Shown here: in pieces, positions 47,943 through 58,630 of the stretch
Position numbering within the stretch: the stretch's first letter is position 1
Layout of the letters: each line of letters opens with the position of its first letter
Source: Lobosporangium transversale
Taxonomy: Eukaryota; Mortierellomycota; Mortierellomycetes; Mortierellales; Mortierellaceae
NCBI RefSeq assembly: GCF_002105155.1
Contig: NW_019029003.1
Coordinates: 372,001-436,000 of the forward strand
Length of the DNA stretch: 64,000 bases
Direction: 5' to 3'
The notes under the pieces: generated by a model
Seen by the model: only the letters and a program-made list of their open reading frames with translations
What the model was told of the DNA's origin: nothing
The model's database searches: none
Program-made: the position numbers and the translations under genes

Positions 47943-49567
47943 ACAGAGCAACCAATGTTTCTCAATTTTTGTTATGGGTCTGTATATTGTAACTTGTACA
48001 AAAAAAAAAAAAAAGAAAAAAAAAAAAAACTTAATAAAGCAGATTTCTGTTATTTTTTTGTTAAAGCTAGAATAGAGAGCAAGTAGCCTTTACTACTGTA
48101 ATCTTGATCTTTAAACTGCTCGTTGACTTTTTCGTGTATTTTCCATCACTGGAGTGAATCATTCTTCTGGATAGCCTATTGTGAAGAGTATTTGTTTCCC
48201 ATGCCATCCTAACAAGAGGGTACGTGCTGGAGAGTTCTGATTGGACGGCTTAATGTGCGCCCTTTTGTCGGATGGCAGCAGGGCCTTGTTTGCACACGAA
48301 CCTTTTGAATGGATGCAAACTATTGCGAAAGAATAAATAATTGATGAGAGCTCTTGTGCAACGATTTATGCAGCTAGCAGGGGAGGAGACAATGACAGAT
48401 GACGGCATGTGTAAGGCGCGTTGATAGACGATATACTTTTGTGAGTGAAAACAGAATTCTGAGACGATGTTTTCTGTCTTGGAAATTCCATAGTTGCGGT
48501 TGACACGCGACTGCAGATCAGTCGACAATGTAATATGTACAATGTAAAGGAATATTCACTTTACATGAAAGACTGAAAGACTGAGAAAGAAAGTGAGGAT
48601 TCAGAAGCAAATCATTTTTGTATAAAGATGAGAAGAGCGACTGCGACCCCTGATGATAAATAGCACAATATTCAGTTATGAGTGGACTGATAATGATGAT
48701 GACGATAGTGATGATAGGTTTGATTTGAAGACACTGGATAGATAGAAAGTATAGATTAAGAAAGCTAATAGACAACTTTGTTGCAAAGACATATTCGATA
48801 GTTATTACTTTATCAATTATCTATCCTTCATCGACACTCATGTGTCTTTATTTTGCTAATAATGTTGATGATACATGTTTATAATATTTTCTTTTTAAAG
48901 TTATTTTGCTCATTTGTTTTTTCTTGAAACCCCTTGCTTGTTCAGAGAAGTGGCCTTTTGTTGCATCCGAAGGAGAGGTCTGTGAGACTTGGATGGGTTG
49001 TTTGTGTCTACATTTGTGAATGTGGGGGAAGGAGAAGAGAGGTTGTGTTTTTCCTTGGGACAAAATAAAAGAAGTACCGTAAGTGGATGTGTAGGATGCC
49101 ACCCTGGCAATAACCCATTTCTATGTTTATGCCATGTCTCGGCCTTTGTCCTCTCGTTGGAAGGGACTGAGAGGCAATGGACTATGGTCTCACTTAAAGA
49201 GACGCTCTCTCTTTTCTCTTTTCTTTTTTTCTTCCTTTTCCTTTCTTTAGCCACTCTTTCTTTCATATCCCCTTACTTCCCTTAAAATTTTTTATTTTTT
49301 GTCTTTCATCATTACCAGGTACTTTTGTGGTTGCAAGGACTCTCATTTTGCATGGAATGATGTCAGGACCATGAGCCATACTGTCCGAATGACCATTGAC
49401 TGATTCTTTTTTTTTTTCTTATTTTTTTATTTTTATTTTTTATTTTTAAGGTCGTCTAAAAGAAGGGCAACAAATCAAAAAGGAATATAGCATATTCACA
49501 CGTCGTTCTCGGACAAACTTTCAGACAACTAGACGCTTTTTCATTCTTTTCTCAACAAATAACTATC
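47943..49567. other. 1.6-kb intergenic region upstream of SURF4
   Basis: It holds the bZIP 3' end and the SURF4 upstream region. Open frames on both strands at 48.9-49.3 kb overlap each other, are low complexity and show no domain. T-rich and pyrimidine-rich stretches (49200-49450) fit a leader. No gene seen. Confidence 0.4.
48033..48038 (+). terminator. Polyadenylation signal AATAAA (bZIP gene)
   Basis: AATAAA lies about 90 nt after the bZIP stop, following a run of A residues interrupted by one G. Confidence 0.5.
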
Positions 49568-50647
49568 ATGGATTCCGTGCACGATTACTCGCGCAAGATT
49601 GAGGATATTATCGATCGTATTGGCCAAGTAAGCCTTTTTTATTTTTTTTTTATTTATTTTTTATCTCCTTTTCTTGCGATGTAAGCGAGCAAAGAATGAA
49701 CTACATTGCAATGTTCGTTACTGACCATTCTGAACCTGATTGAATTTAGCCGATCAAACCATACATTCCAGCGATTGCACGTCTCCTCATTGTCGTCACC
49801 TTTCTTGAGGATGCCGTTCGTATCTCAACTCAATTCAGCGACCAGCTTTATTATCTTCAACGCTATCGCGGTTTCCCTTGGGGTCTTAGTCATCTTTTCC
49901 TGCTTGGTAATGTCTTGGTAAGTCAAATCCACTCGAGATTTTTTTTTTTATTATTCCTTGAACAAGTGCTACAGATTGTGTTCTAGTTAATGACAGGACT
50001 CTTTACTCACTTTTGTATGAAACATTCTTCATCGTATATACCACGTTGCATTAATGTAGACCATGTTATCTTGCTCCGCGATGGTAATCGCAAGGAAACA
50101 TACTGAATACGCAGCAGCGGCTCTGTTCAGTGTCGTGATTATTCAGGCATTAGGTTATGGGTTGATTTTCGACGCCGGCTTTTTCCTGCGTAACCTTTCT
50201 GTAATCGGTGGTCTGTTGATGGTTGTATCAGATGGTTTAAACAAACGTCGTCAACTCTTCGCTGGTCTGCCTTCGATCACCGAGAACAATAAGCGAACGT
50301 ACTTCCAACTCGCTGGTCGAGTACTTCTTATCTTTTTGTTTTTCGGCTTTGCCCTGCATGGACAGTGGTCGGTTACTCGTGTTGTTGGAGCCATCATTGG
50401 TTTCGCAGCCTGCGTGATGGTTGCCATTGGCTTCAAGGCCAAGTGGTCGGCCATGTTCCTGGTTCTTTTCTTATCTGTGTTCAATATTGTGGTCAATAAT
50501 TGGTGGTCTGTTGAGAATGCTCATTCACAAAAGGATTTTCTCAAATACGACTTTTTCCAGACCCTTTCAATTATGGGCGGTCTCTTGCTCCTTGTCAACA
50601 TTGGGCCTGGTGGCATGAGCATGGATGAAAAGAAAAAGGAGTGGTAG
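49568..50647 (+). CDS. ERV29: SURF4/Erv29 ER cargo receptor
   Basis: Three exons (49568-49627, 49750-49917, 50060-50647) join in phase to give 271 residues, matching the 269 of human SURF4. The N-terminus MDSVHDYSRKIEDIIDRIGQ is followed by KPYIPAIARLLIVVTFLEDA and RYRGFPWGLSHLFLLGNVL, typical of the family. Several transmembrane helices follow, and the C-terminus GGMSMDEKKKEW is nearly identical to the SURF4 tail and carries a dilysine (KKEW) retrieval signal. SURF4/Erv29 packages soluble secretory cargo such as pro-alpha-factor into COPII vesicles. Identification is secure. Confidence 0.95.
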
Positions 50648-50747
50648 ACAAAAACCCTTTCTTTCATTATTCGCACTGTTTTCCCTTCGCTTCCCTCTCT
50701 TTCTTTCCTCTCAATGTGTAGTCTACTTTGCACTTTCATTTACTCTA

Positions 50748-50753
50748 AATAAA
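50748..50753 (+). terminator. Polyadenylation signal AATAAA (SURF4)
   Basis: AATAAA about 100 nt after the SURF4 stop and about 115 nt before the start of the next gene on the same strand. Confidence 0.5.
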
Positions 50754-50866
50754 ATTTCGTGGCTTGTTGTCCATCATTCAGCCACTTTTTTTTTTTTTTT
50801 TTTTTTTTTTTGTTGTTACGGCTTCTGCTTCCTCCACTTCGTTCATTCATTCGTTCATTACACAAA

Positions 50867-51494
50867 ATGTCCGCCTCAAAAGTTGTCCGGATGGAAGAAG
50901 ATCCAGTGGAAATCGACACGGGGAAAGTTACTATTGTAAGTTTTATTTTAAGACAAGATAACTCTATTTTAAAAAGAGATATAAAAAAAACAACAAAATA
51001 AACCTGTCCAAAAGCGTAAAGTCAAAAAAAAAAAAAAAAAAAGGCTATATATAAAGCTTTATTTTTTTTTTATCATGGGCTGTAGGTCCCAGGAACGATG
51101 ACAGAGCCTCAATGCGCTACCTTTTGTCTACAGGACGAAGATCATACTCTCGGAAATGCACTTCGCTGGACTCTTATGAAAAAGTAGGTGTCACTGAAAG
51201 ATTTTAAGCAAGATCGAGGTGATTTTTCATTAGATTTTTTTGTTTTTTCTGATGATTTTTTATATTCACAATTGATTTTTTAGTCCCGAAGTCGACTTTG
51301 CATCTTATTCAATCCCTCATCCTTCAGAAGCAAGGACAAATATCAGGATCCAAACATCAGACAAAACAACAGCAGTAGAGGCTATGTTTAAAGGACTAGA
51401 TGATTTGACTGATATTTGCAATCATGTCATTCAAAGCTTTCAGACAGAGCTTGCCAAAGGCGAGTTTGAATACGATGAGGAAGGTGCTTTTTAA
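50867..51494 (+). CDS. RPC19: RNA polymerase I and III shared subunit AC19 (Rpc19/POLR1D)
   Basis: Three exons (50867-50935, 51086-51183, 51284-51494) join in phase to give 125 residues. Diagnostic sequences are CATFCLQDEDHTLGNALRWT and, across the exon 2/3 junction, KNPEVDFASYSIPHPSEAR, which are conserved in AC19 and in the bacterial alpha-like fold. AC19 pairs with AC40 to nucleate assembly of RNA polymerases I and III in the nucleus. It is only 219 bp downstream of SURF4 on the same strand and convergent with the next gene 204 bp away. Confidence 0.95.
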
Positions 51495-51698
51495 TGTGAT
51501 GTACTGAATTCAAATTTGCAACACCCACATATACATACATACAAACATGGCATTTTATATTTTCATTTTTCCTTTTATTATTATTTTTCTATTATTTTTC
51601 TGTATTAAAGACTTATTATAAACTGAAAGAACAAAAATTAGCCTTTCTGTTCATTCGGATGATGGCGCATGGAGAAAAATAAATAAGTGAAGAAATAA

Positions 51699-52370
51699 TC
51701 AATGTCGTTTATCTTTCTTTTCGTGCAAGATCAAATCATCCACAAGGTTCGTTGGGCGAAGTGGCCACTGATCAAATTTGGAAGCAACTTCGTTCACCTG
51801 CTCCAGTGTCATGTATTTAACCTTGATGTTGTGGTCAAAACTCAGGCGACCTAGCAAGATCTCTGCTCCAGGTCCAAGCAACCTTTTTTTTTTTTTTAAA
51901 AAAAAAAAAGGAAATCAGGAAAAAAATAAGATAGCAAGAGGTCGCATCTATTTTCATAAAAGCCAAAAGAGGCAAGTCGTTTCTTACTTGATGACTTTGC
52001 TAAGAGGCATTGATTTGCTTGTAAAAAGACTCTTAAGGCAGAATTCCATTATATCCAAAGAAGCTAATGGCAATCAAGGGGAGGTTTTTTTTTTTTAAAA
52101 AAAAAAAGAAATCAGTTTGGCTCTACGTGTCCTATTTTCATCATACAAATTTCACGAGCAGCCTCAAAGAAAGAGAGAAAGAGATGAGAGGGGGAGCTAT
52201 TACTTTCCAGCTTGGGTTTCTCGTGCGGAACAATTCGCAGTAGCTCGTATTCATATGGTAAATGAAAGTGGCTTGCTCCAGGGACCATGATCGATGATAC
52301 TTCGGCTGCTGCTTCCGCAAGAAGCGTTAGCCGGTTCCTAGCTGTTGTCCCTGCTGGTGATGTAAATCTC

Positions 52371-52405
<35 letters not shown>

Positions 52406-53399
52406 AACATTGATAGTAGATATAATAGAAAAAATCGATTTTTCTTCCTTTTTTTTTATTACCTTGACAGCTTCCTTGGAGCAAAACATATACATTCCAA
52501 CACGGCCCATCCTAAAAATACCCATACGCTCCATGGATGCCTTCAAGAGATCTATAAAAGCCTTCTCTCCCAGCGCTGAATTTGGGATCGATCCTACTAG
52601 CATGATGTCCGATTGAATCGTATCCCAAGGTTGTGGGGTCAATCCAGGCAGTGCATTTAGTTCAGAGGCCAAAAGATCATCATAGGGTTCTCCGAGTGGA
52701 TTCAATGCAAAGTGTTGGATCCTGCCTTTTGAATTTTCTTCCAGAGCCTATGCTTGCGGATAGAAGGGAAGAAGAAGAAAACATGTCAAAAGGGGCGATC
52801 GAGACCAAATGTAATTTCACATGTTCATTGGAGGATCTTGATCGGTTACGATTCTCATATACGACCTTCCGTTCTCAAGAATAAATTACCTTTAATGACT
52901 TTTGGAACATCTCACCGTTATCTAGTGTTACAACCTTCTTTGCGCCGGCCAATGCCATGGATCGTGTCAGTTGTCCTGGTCCTATTATTTTATTAAAAAA
53001 TAAAAAAATAAAAAGGTCATTTCGTCTTTTTCCAGTATTCAATTTGTATCAATGCTCTACCCTTTGTCTCTTACCTGGATAAATCTCGATGATGGATCGA
53101 TTTGGATGATTGCTGATGTCCATAACTTTGGCTGCCGATTCTATCTTGGACACAGATCGACAGAAAAAGAAATTAGAGAGACTGGCGAAAGCTAATATAA
53201 AACACATGTGGTTCTCTTCCCTAAGCTTATTTTTTGCTGTCTCGATCTCTAATCCTTCTTTTATCATACCAGCCAACTCCTCTGTCATGACAGAGACTCT
53301 TGCATGTCCGCGTGCTCTCGAGCCCTTGAAAAGTGTTGGCCAGAGATATGGTGCTGGCAACTTTGGAAGAGATTTTAACAGCGGTTGTACTGCCGCCAT
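51699..53399 (-). CDS. Mitochondrial transcription factor B / KsgA-Dim1-type rRNA dimethyltransferase family, with an apparent 1-nt frameshift
   Basis: Seven minus-strand exons are inferred: 53270-53399, 53075-53140, 52890-52981, 52463-52747, 52204-52370, 51988-52063 and 51699-51882. The SAM motif IIEIYPGPGQLTRSMALAGA is formed across the exon 2/3 junction, then VVTLDNGEMFQKSLKALEEN. Exon 4 has SDIMLVGSIPNSALGEKAFI, like the substrate-loop region of mtTFB proteins. Exon 5 starts RFTSPAGTTARNRLTLL and should continue AEAAAEVSSIMVPGASHFHL, but the second part is one base out of frame at CTTCTTTGCGG (about 52316-52326). All exons sum to 1000 nt, exactly one more than a multiple of three. Without the extra base the product would be 332 residues. 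The extra base may be an assembly error, or the gene may be recently broken. The family acts in mitochondrial transcription or 15S/12S rRNA adenine dimethylation. Confidence 0.75.
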
Positions 53400-53623
53400 T
53401 TTTTTTTTTTTTTTTTTTTTGTGTAATATTTAAATTATTAATCAATTCTTCGTGATATGTACTGTTCCCCTTTTTTACATGTGCTGCTTTGATGCTTGAA
53501 TGGGAGATGGTAATTGCTGATCAACTTTGTCAGGAAAGGAGATCAAAAAGAACAATGCTGTTCCTTTGACACAAAAAAATATACTTGTAATGGGACTGTG
53601 TTTTCAAATTATGTGTGTATTTA

Positions 53624-56600
53624 TTATGGACTAGTAGAATCATCAGAAGCAGAGTCATCAGGAGCAGGAGCGGAAGCATCGGAATTATTGGAAGTAGCAG
53701 CAGCAGGAGCGGCAGAAGCGGCAGAAGCGGCAGAAGCGGCAGAAGCGGCAGCAGCAGCAGCAGCAGCAGCAGCCTTTTCAGCCTTTTCTTTTTCCATCTA
53801 CCAGGATAGAGTGGCAAAAACATAGTTTGTTAAAAAATAAACAAAAAGGTTTCATTTCTAGCATTTCAGGTACAAACTTACTCTTGCTTTCCATTCGTGG
53901 GCTTTGCTGAGCAATTTGAAATTGGGTTTCTCGGTTTGGTCATCTGGGAAGATATAGTCGTAGTATTCCTCCCATTGTGATGAGCCCGCAACATGACCAT
54001 CAGCAGTTTCGACCTGTCGACGTTTCTTGACCATCTTAGGCATAAGGTCCTGTACACTCTTGAGGGTCTCGGCTGTACCTTGCGCCTGTTCAAATTCTTT
54101 CCACGCTTCCAATAGAATAACTCTCTCTTCCTTGAGCCCATGCTCCTTCATGGTATTGCAGCCCTTCTTGAACACTTCTCGTGCAGCAGCAGCTTGACCT
54201 TCGCCCGGCACGCTTGCTTCAAAATGTGCCCAACTGATCCATACTTTCACATGCGCCGTTCTCTGCAACAGTTTCCGATATAACGAGCGAGCATTGGACC
54301 ATTCCTCTTCACCAACCTCAAAGTCAATATACGCTTTCCAGAGAAGTTCCGGCATATCCAACTCCGGTTGAGAAATAGCCAAATCGAAAATAGCACGTGC
54401 ACGATCAATGTCCTGAAGCTCATTCTCCAGTTCTGCAAATTTGATCCAGGCAGCACAATTGGACGGCGACCACTCAAGGTACTTGGCATATAATTTCCTT
54501 GCTCTATCAATGTCACGCAGCTATTTTATAAAAAAGAAATAAATAAATAAATAATAAGGTGTAGAAGTTATCGCAAAATGCTTTACAGTTGTTGTCTACA
54601 TTATGGGCTATTTATGTCATCACCAACCTATCAACTCACCTCCAGCTCTAGCTCAATGTATCCCTTGAATAGCTTGTCTTTGGGACACATACCTAGAGCC
54701 ATTCCTAAGGACTTGCGCGCAGCAGCGACATCCAGCTGTCGAATCTCAAATTTGGCGTATAACAGCCAGATTTTGGCAAATGTGAACTTTTTATGTGGAA
54801 TGAGTTGGAGACATCCTTTGTATACCTCCCGTGTACGCTCGTAATCCTAGAAATACAATGTCACTTGGTTAGTGACCCATGCTTCTTGAGCCCAATGTAC
54901 ATGCCGACATCATCGCATCTGCTTTCCATGGCATCACGATGATCTTACTTTTGCTTCAAGTTCCTCAAATAAGGCATACTTAATCCAAAGATAAATATAC
55001 CGTCGCCAAAGTCGTTTCTCTTGAGCTGGCGGAACTTGTGCGATAGCACGTTCATATACCTCTCGAACTCGATCTATATCGCCCGTACTTTCTTCAAGTT
55101 TTCCATAATCAAACCAAATGTCATAATTTTTGAGATTATTGGCAAGATCCTAAGCATTGAACATAATCGAAAGTATGCGTCACATAGCATCAGCATAATG
55201 TGTTGAACTTTGAGATGGAGTAGCTTTCTCCACAATGACTAGATCGAGCTGATAATATGCAGAAGGTGATCGCTTATAACTCTGACTTACTGCTTCGTAT
55301 TGAAGTCTTCGTTTGCCAATAACTACATCCTCGATTCCTTCTTTGTCGCCATACTGTTTCTCAAATTGAACATATTGATTATAAAGAGCTTGGGATTTTG
55401 AGCGAGGAATACGATCCAGCGCATATTTATAAATGACGCGAGCCCGTTCGATCTGTTGTTCAAAGATTTTTTTTTTTTTTTTTTTTTAAAGAAAAGAGTA
55501 AGTAATGATGTTCTGATCAATATTGAAATAGGAGCAACTTGTTCAAAAATAGCGATCAAGACATAACATAATATCATACTTCTTTCTGTCGGGTTTCGAA
55601 TTTAGCAAATGAAATGAACAATCTTTGCTCCATTAGCTCCTCACCCATCACTTCGATGGCCCTTGTGAATATATCGCGTGCCTTCTCGGTAGATCCTTCC
55701 CGTTCCTCAAATTCAGCCCATTTGATCCAGTTCTTGGGGTCTGGATGGACATGCACGAATCTTTCATAAATGGCGCGTGCACGGTCCAGTTCTTTATACC
55801 GCTTTTCAAACTTAACATAAGCCATCCACGCCTCTTCTTCCGGCTCCCATTGCATCCAGCGCTCAAATATCTGGCGAGCTCGAGCAACCTCTTCCAGCAT
55901 TTCTTCCATATAAGTGTATTTGAGCCTACAATCAGCCATTTTTGCAAACCGTTAATAAGGGCATTTCTAATTCTTTTTTTTTTTTTTTTTTTTTGCGCAT
56001 AGAATGTCAAGAATTTAATGCGAGTTGAAGGAAAAACAAAAAAAAAAAAATGAAAACATACCAAAACTGATCTCGGCGTGGAAGAATTGTAACAATTCTA
56101 TCGAAAAGATTGCGTGCCAAAGCAATGTTCTTGTGCTTCATTTCCATTTCAACATACTTGAGGTACAGTGTCGAATTTTGACTGTCCACCTGCAGCGCAC
56201 GTTCGTACACGGAACGAGCCCTATCAGACACATCGTATTATTAGAATGAATTTTAATCTGTGAAATATATCTCTTTACAAAGAAAAAATGAAAGAGGAAA
56301 AAGAAAAGAAATATATCAAAAAATCAAATACGCGTACAATTCTCTTTTTCTTTCGGTTGTCTAAATTCTATACCTGGCCAGCTCATCTTGACTCTCTTCC
56401 CATGCTGCATATTTGAGCCATTCTCCGATATGAAGTCGGCTGCGTTGAATACGGTCCTCGAATTCTTTGCGCTTCCTCCCCCTGTATTCCATTAGTTCCT
56501 CATGGTCGTGAATCTTTTGCTTAGGAACCTTGATGGCTACTCCTTGTCGTTCTTTGGCCTCGCGAAGAATCTGCTCAGCCGAAATTTGAACTGGCGCAGC

Positions 56601-56758
56601 ATTCTTATTTTTGATCTGCAGGTTACAAACAGGTCGGAAATAAGATTGGATGGTTAGTATGAAAGTGATCAAAAAAAAAATATGACGAAGATATTTCTGG
56701 AAGCCAAGAATCAAAAATGATGCCATGCCTTTGGAGGCTGGGTGGATCTTTTTTCCAT
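53624..56758 (-). CDS. CLF1: Pre-mRNA-splicing factor Clf1 / Crooked neck (HAT-repeat protein)
   Basis: Nine minus-strand exons join in phase: 56729-56758, 56374-56615, 56062-56220, 55580-55925, 55291-55452, 54949-55149, 54640-54846, 53882-54520 and 53624-53797, giving 719 residues. Conserved Crooked neck sequences include [67 protein letters not shown] and [12 protein letters not shown]. The body is a long array of HAT (half-TPR) repeats. Clf1 is a scaffold of the NineTeen complex in the spliceosome. The first exon encodes only [10 protein letters not shown] and needs a GC donor (AAAG|GCATGG). The last exon adds a non-conserved Ala/Ser tail with poly-Ala and AAS repeats. The coding core is secure; exon 1 is less so. 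Confidence 0.93.
53695..53773. repeat. GCAGAAGCG / CAG coding repeats (poly-Ala, Ala-Ala-Ser)
   Basis: Tandem 9-mers GCAGAAGCG followed by about eight GCA/CAG triplets. Read on the minus strand within the last Clf1 exon they encode about ten alanines followed by four Ser-Ala-Ala units. Confidence 0.9.
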
Positions 56759-57344
56759 GGTTGAGAGAAATCACAGGAATCTGAATGAGATCAACGTAAA
56801 AGAAGGATTCGAATACTTGAGTAAAAAGAATGCATCAAAAGTCAAAGGTTTGTGCACTTTCATATCTGCACGTGATATATGCTTTGGCCAAAATTTTGCG
56901 GAGAATCCATACATTTTTAGGGCCTCACAAGACGTTGATGAAACTTCGAACCATTTAATAGGATAAATGCCTTGGTATTCATTGCTATTATGATAATGAA
57001 TAGATATCTCATCCCTTCAACGTTAGAGGCCCACAAACAATGTATGGATTACATGTATATCTCAAGACAAAGGGCTTCACTGTAATAGGGATTAATGAAT
57101 CTTGCAGTAATCCCGGCATTCATATGGGACTTTCTTTATTTATAGGAAAAGGCTCTACTACCACAAATGCGAGATGCCCTCCTACCATGATCTGATGGTT
57201 GCGCAGAGCATCACTTACGCAACCTAAGGCACCTCATTGAGTAAAAGGATTTGGAGGGCCTTCGCACTGGAAACGGCTCTGGACACCTACTGTGGTACGG
57301 GCATGGTTTGACACTAGCAAACTGTCCCTGGAAACACAGCATAG

Positions 57345-57376
<32 letters not shown>

Positions 57377-57410
57377 TTGCTTTTCCTCCGGTTAAGAAAA
57401 AATATCTGGC
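56759..57410. promoter_or_regulatory. CLF1 upstream region and 3' flank of CHY gene
   Basis: It holds the CLF1 promoter side and the downstream region of the next minus-strand gene, with a T run at about 57345-57371. No gene seen. Confidence 0.4.
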
Positions 57411-58589
57411 TCATTTTTCCGCCTTGTGCGCTCTTTTTCTCATATTTTCAGCGCCCACTTGCTTCTTTGCAACAGTTTTATTGGTACCACGGTACTTCCT
57501 AGGATCCTTGTGGCTCATCCGCGTCTTATCCCTCATACCTTCACCTCCTTCCCAGAATGCGCTAGCACCACTGGACTTTTTGACTGGACTTTCACCACAG
57601 ACACAGGGCTTGTCACTCACAACCTGCTCTCGTGAGCAGTGACCACAGATCATCCGTTTTGCGTAATCGCATTCATGGGAGCCAGACTCCTTTTCGTCAT
57701 GGCAGATATGGCAGGGGTAAATCTTTTGGCAGCACGGGAATCTGAACCAGCGTCGGGATTTCTTATAATGATCACACGCTCCCTTTCGAGGGAGGGGTTC
57801 ACCAACTTTGAGTTCAAAATCAAGGCCGTTCTTGTTCTTGCGCATGGCAGCTTTTTTCTTGAGTGGAAGCTGCTCCAGGGTAGAAGCATTAGCTTTCATC
57901 AGATCTCCCGGACTAAGCTTCACAAACTTGATCTCGCCTTCCATTGAAAAAGTCATCCGCGAATGACATTTTCGACAGTTGGCAGTGGCGGACATGCCAC
58001 GTCCAACCCTTTGTCTGAAGCCTGCTGCTACAGACGGCAGTACTTGGGCAGATGCTGGGTTTTGGCGATTGTTTGCAGATAGTTTCGAGTTGGACGTCGA
58101 TGTAGAGTCATCAATAGATGTAGTACTCATAGCAGTGGAGAGATCACTAGTAATAGCCGTAGTACCAAGGATTTGATCGCACTCGCTGCAGGTGGGAACA
58201 AAGATAGAGGGCAATATGTCAAACGCTGTGCAGCCTGCCAAGTCCAGGTAGCCGATAGTGCGAGATTGCATGTGGATGTACTCTACTCGGAAATGGGCCC
58301 CCATAAGCGACTGACAATTCTCACAGACTTTCCATTTGCGGGTATCAGTAGGTGCGTTGGATTTACTACCAGGCGCTGACAATGGTGGTCCCCCTCCATC
58401 ACTTGGGAGGATATCAGGGATCTCAAACAGTCCCTTACAACGATTGCATTTGACTAATAGACTCAATGAGCGACAATATAGCAATGATATATGTTCAAGC
58501 TTGAGATCAGGCATACGGATCTCGATGCCTCTCTTGGGTGGTGTGCCATCCACTATTGGTCCATTTAACGTATTCAAGGATCCTTGCTG

Positions 58590-58630
<41 letters not shown>

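Noticed and set aside
56374-56774. CLF1 start at 56774 reading through the first intron
   Set aside because: The frame is open but adds a hydrophobic, non-conserved segment ([14 protein letters not shown]) that does not fit Crooked neck N-termini.
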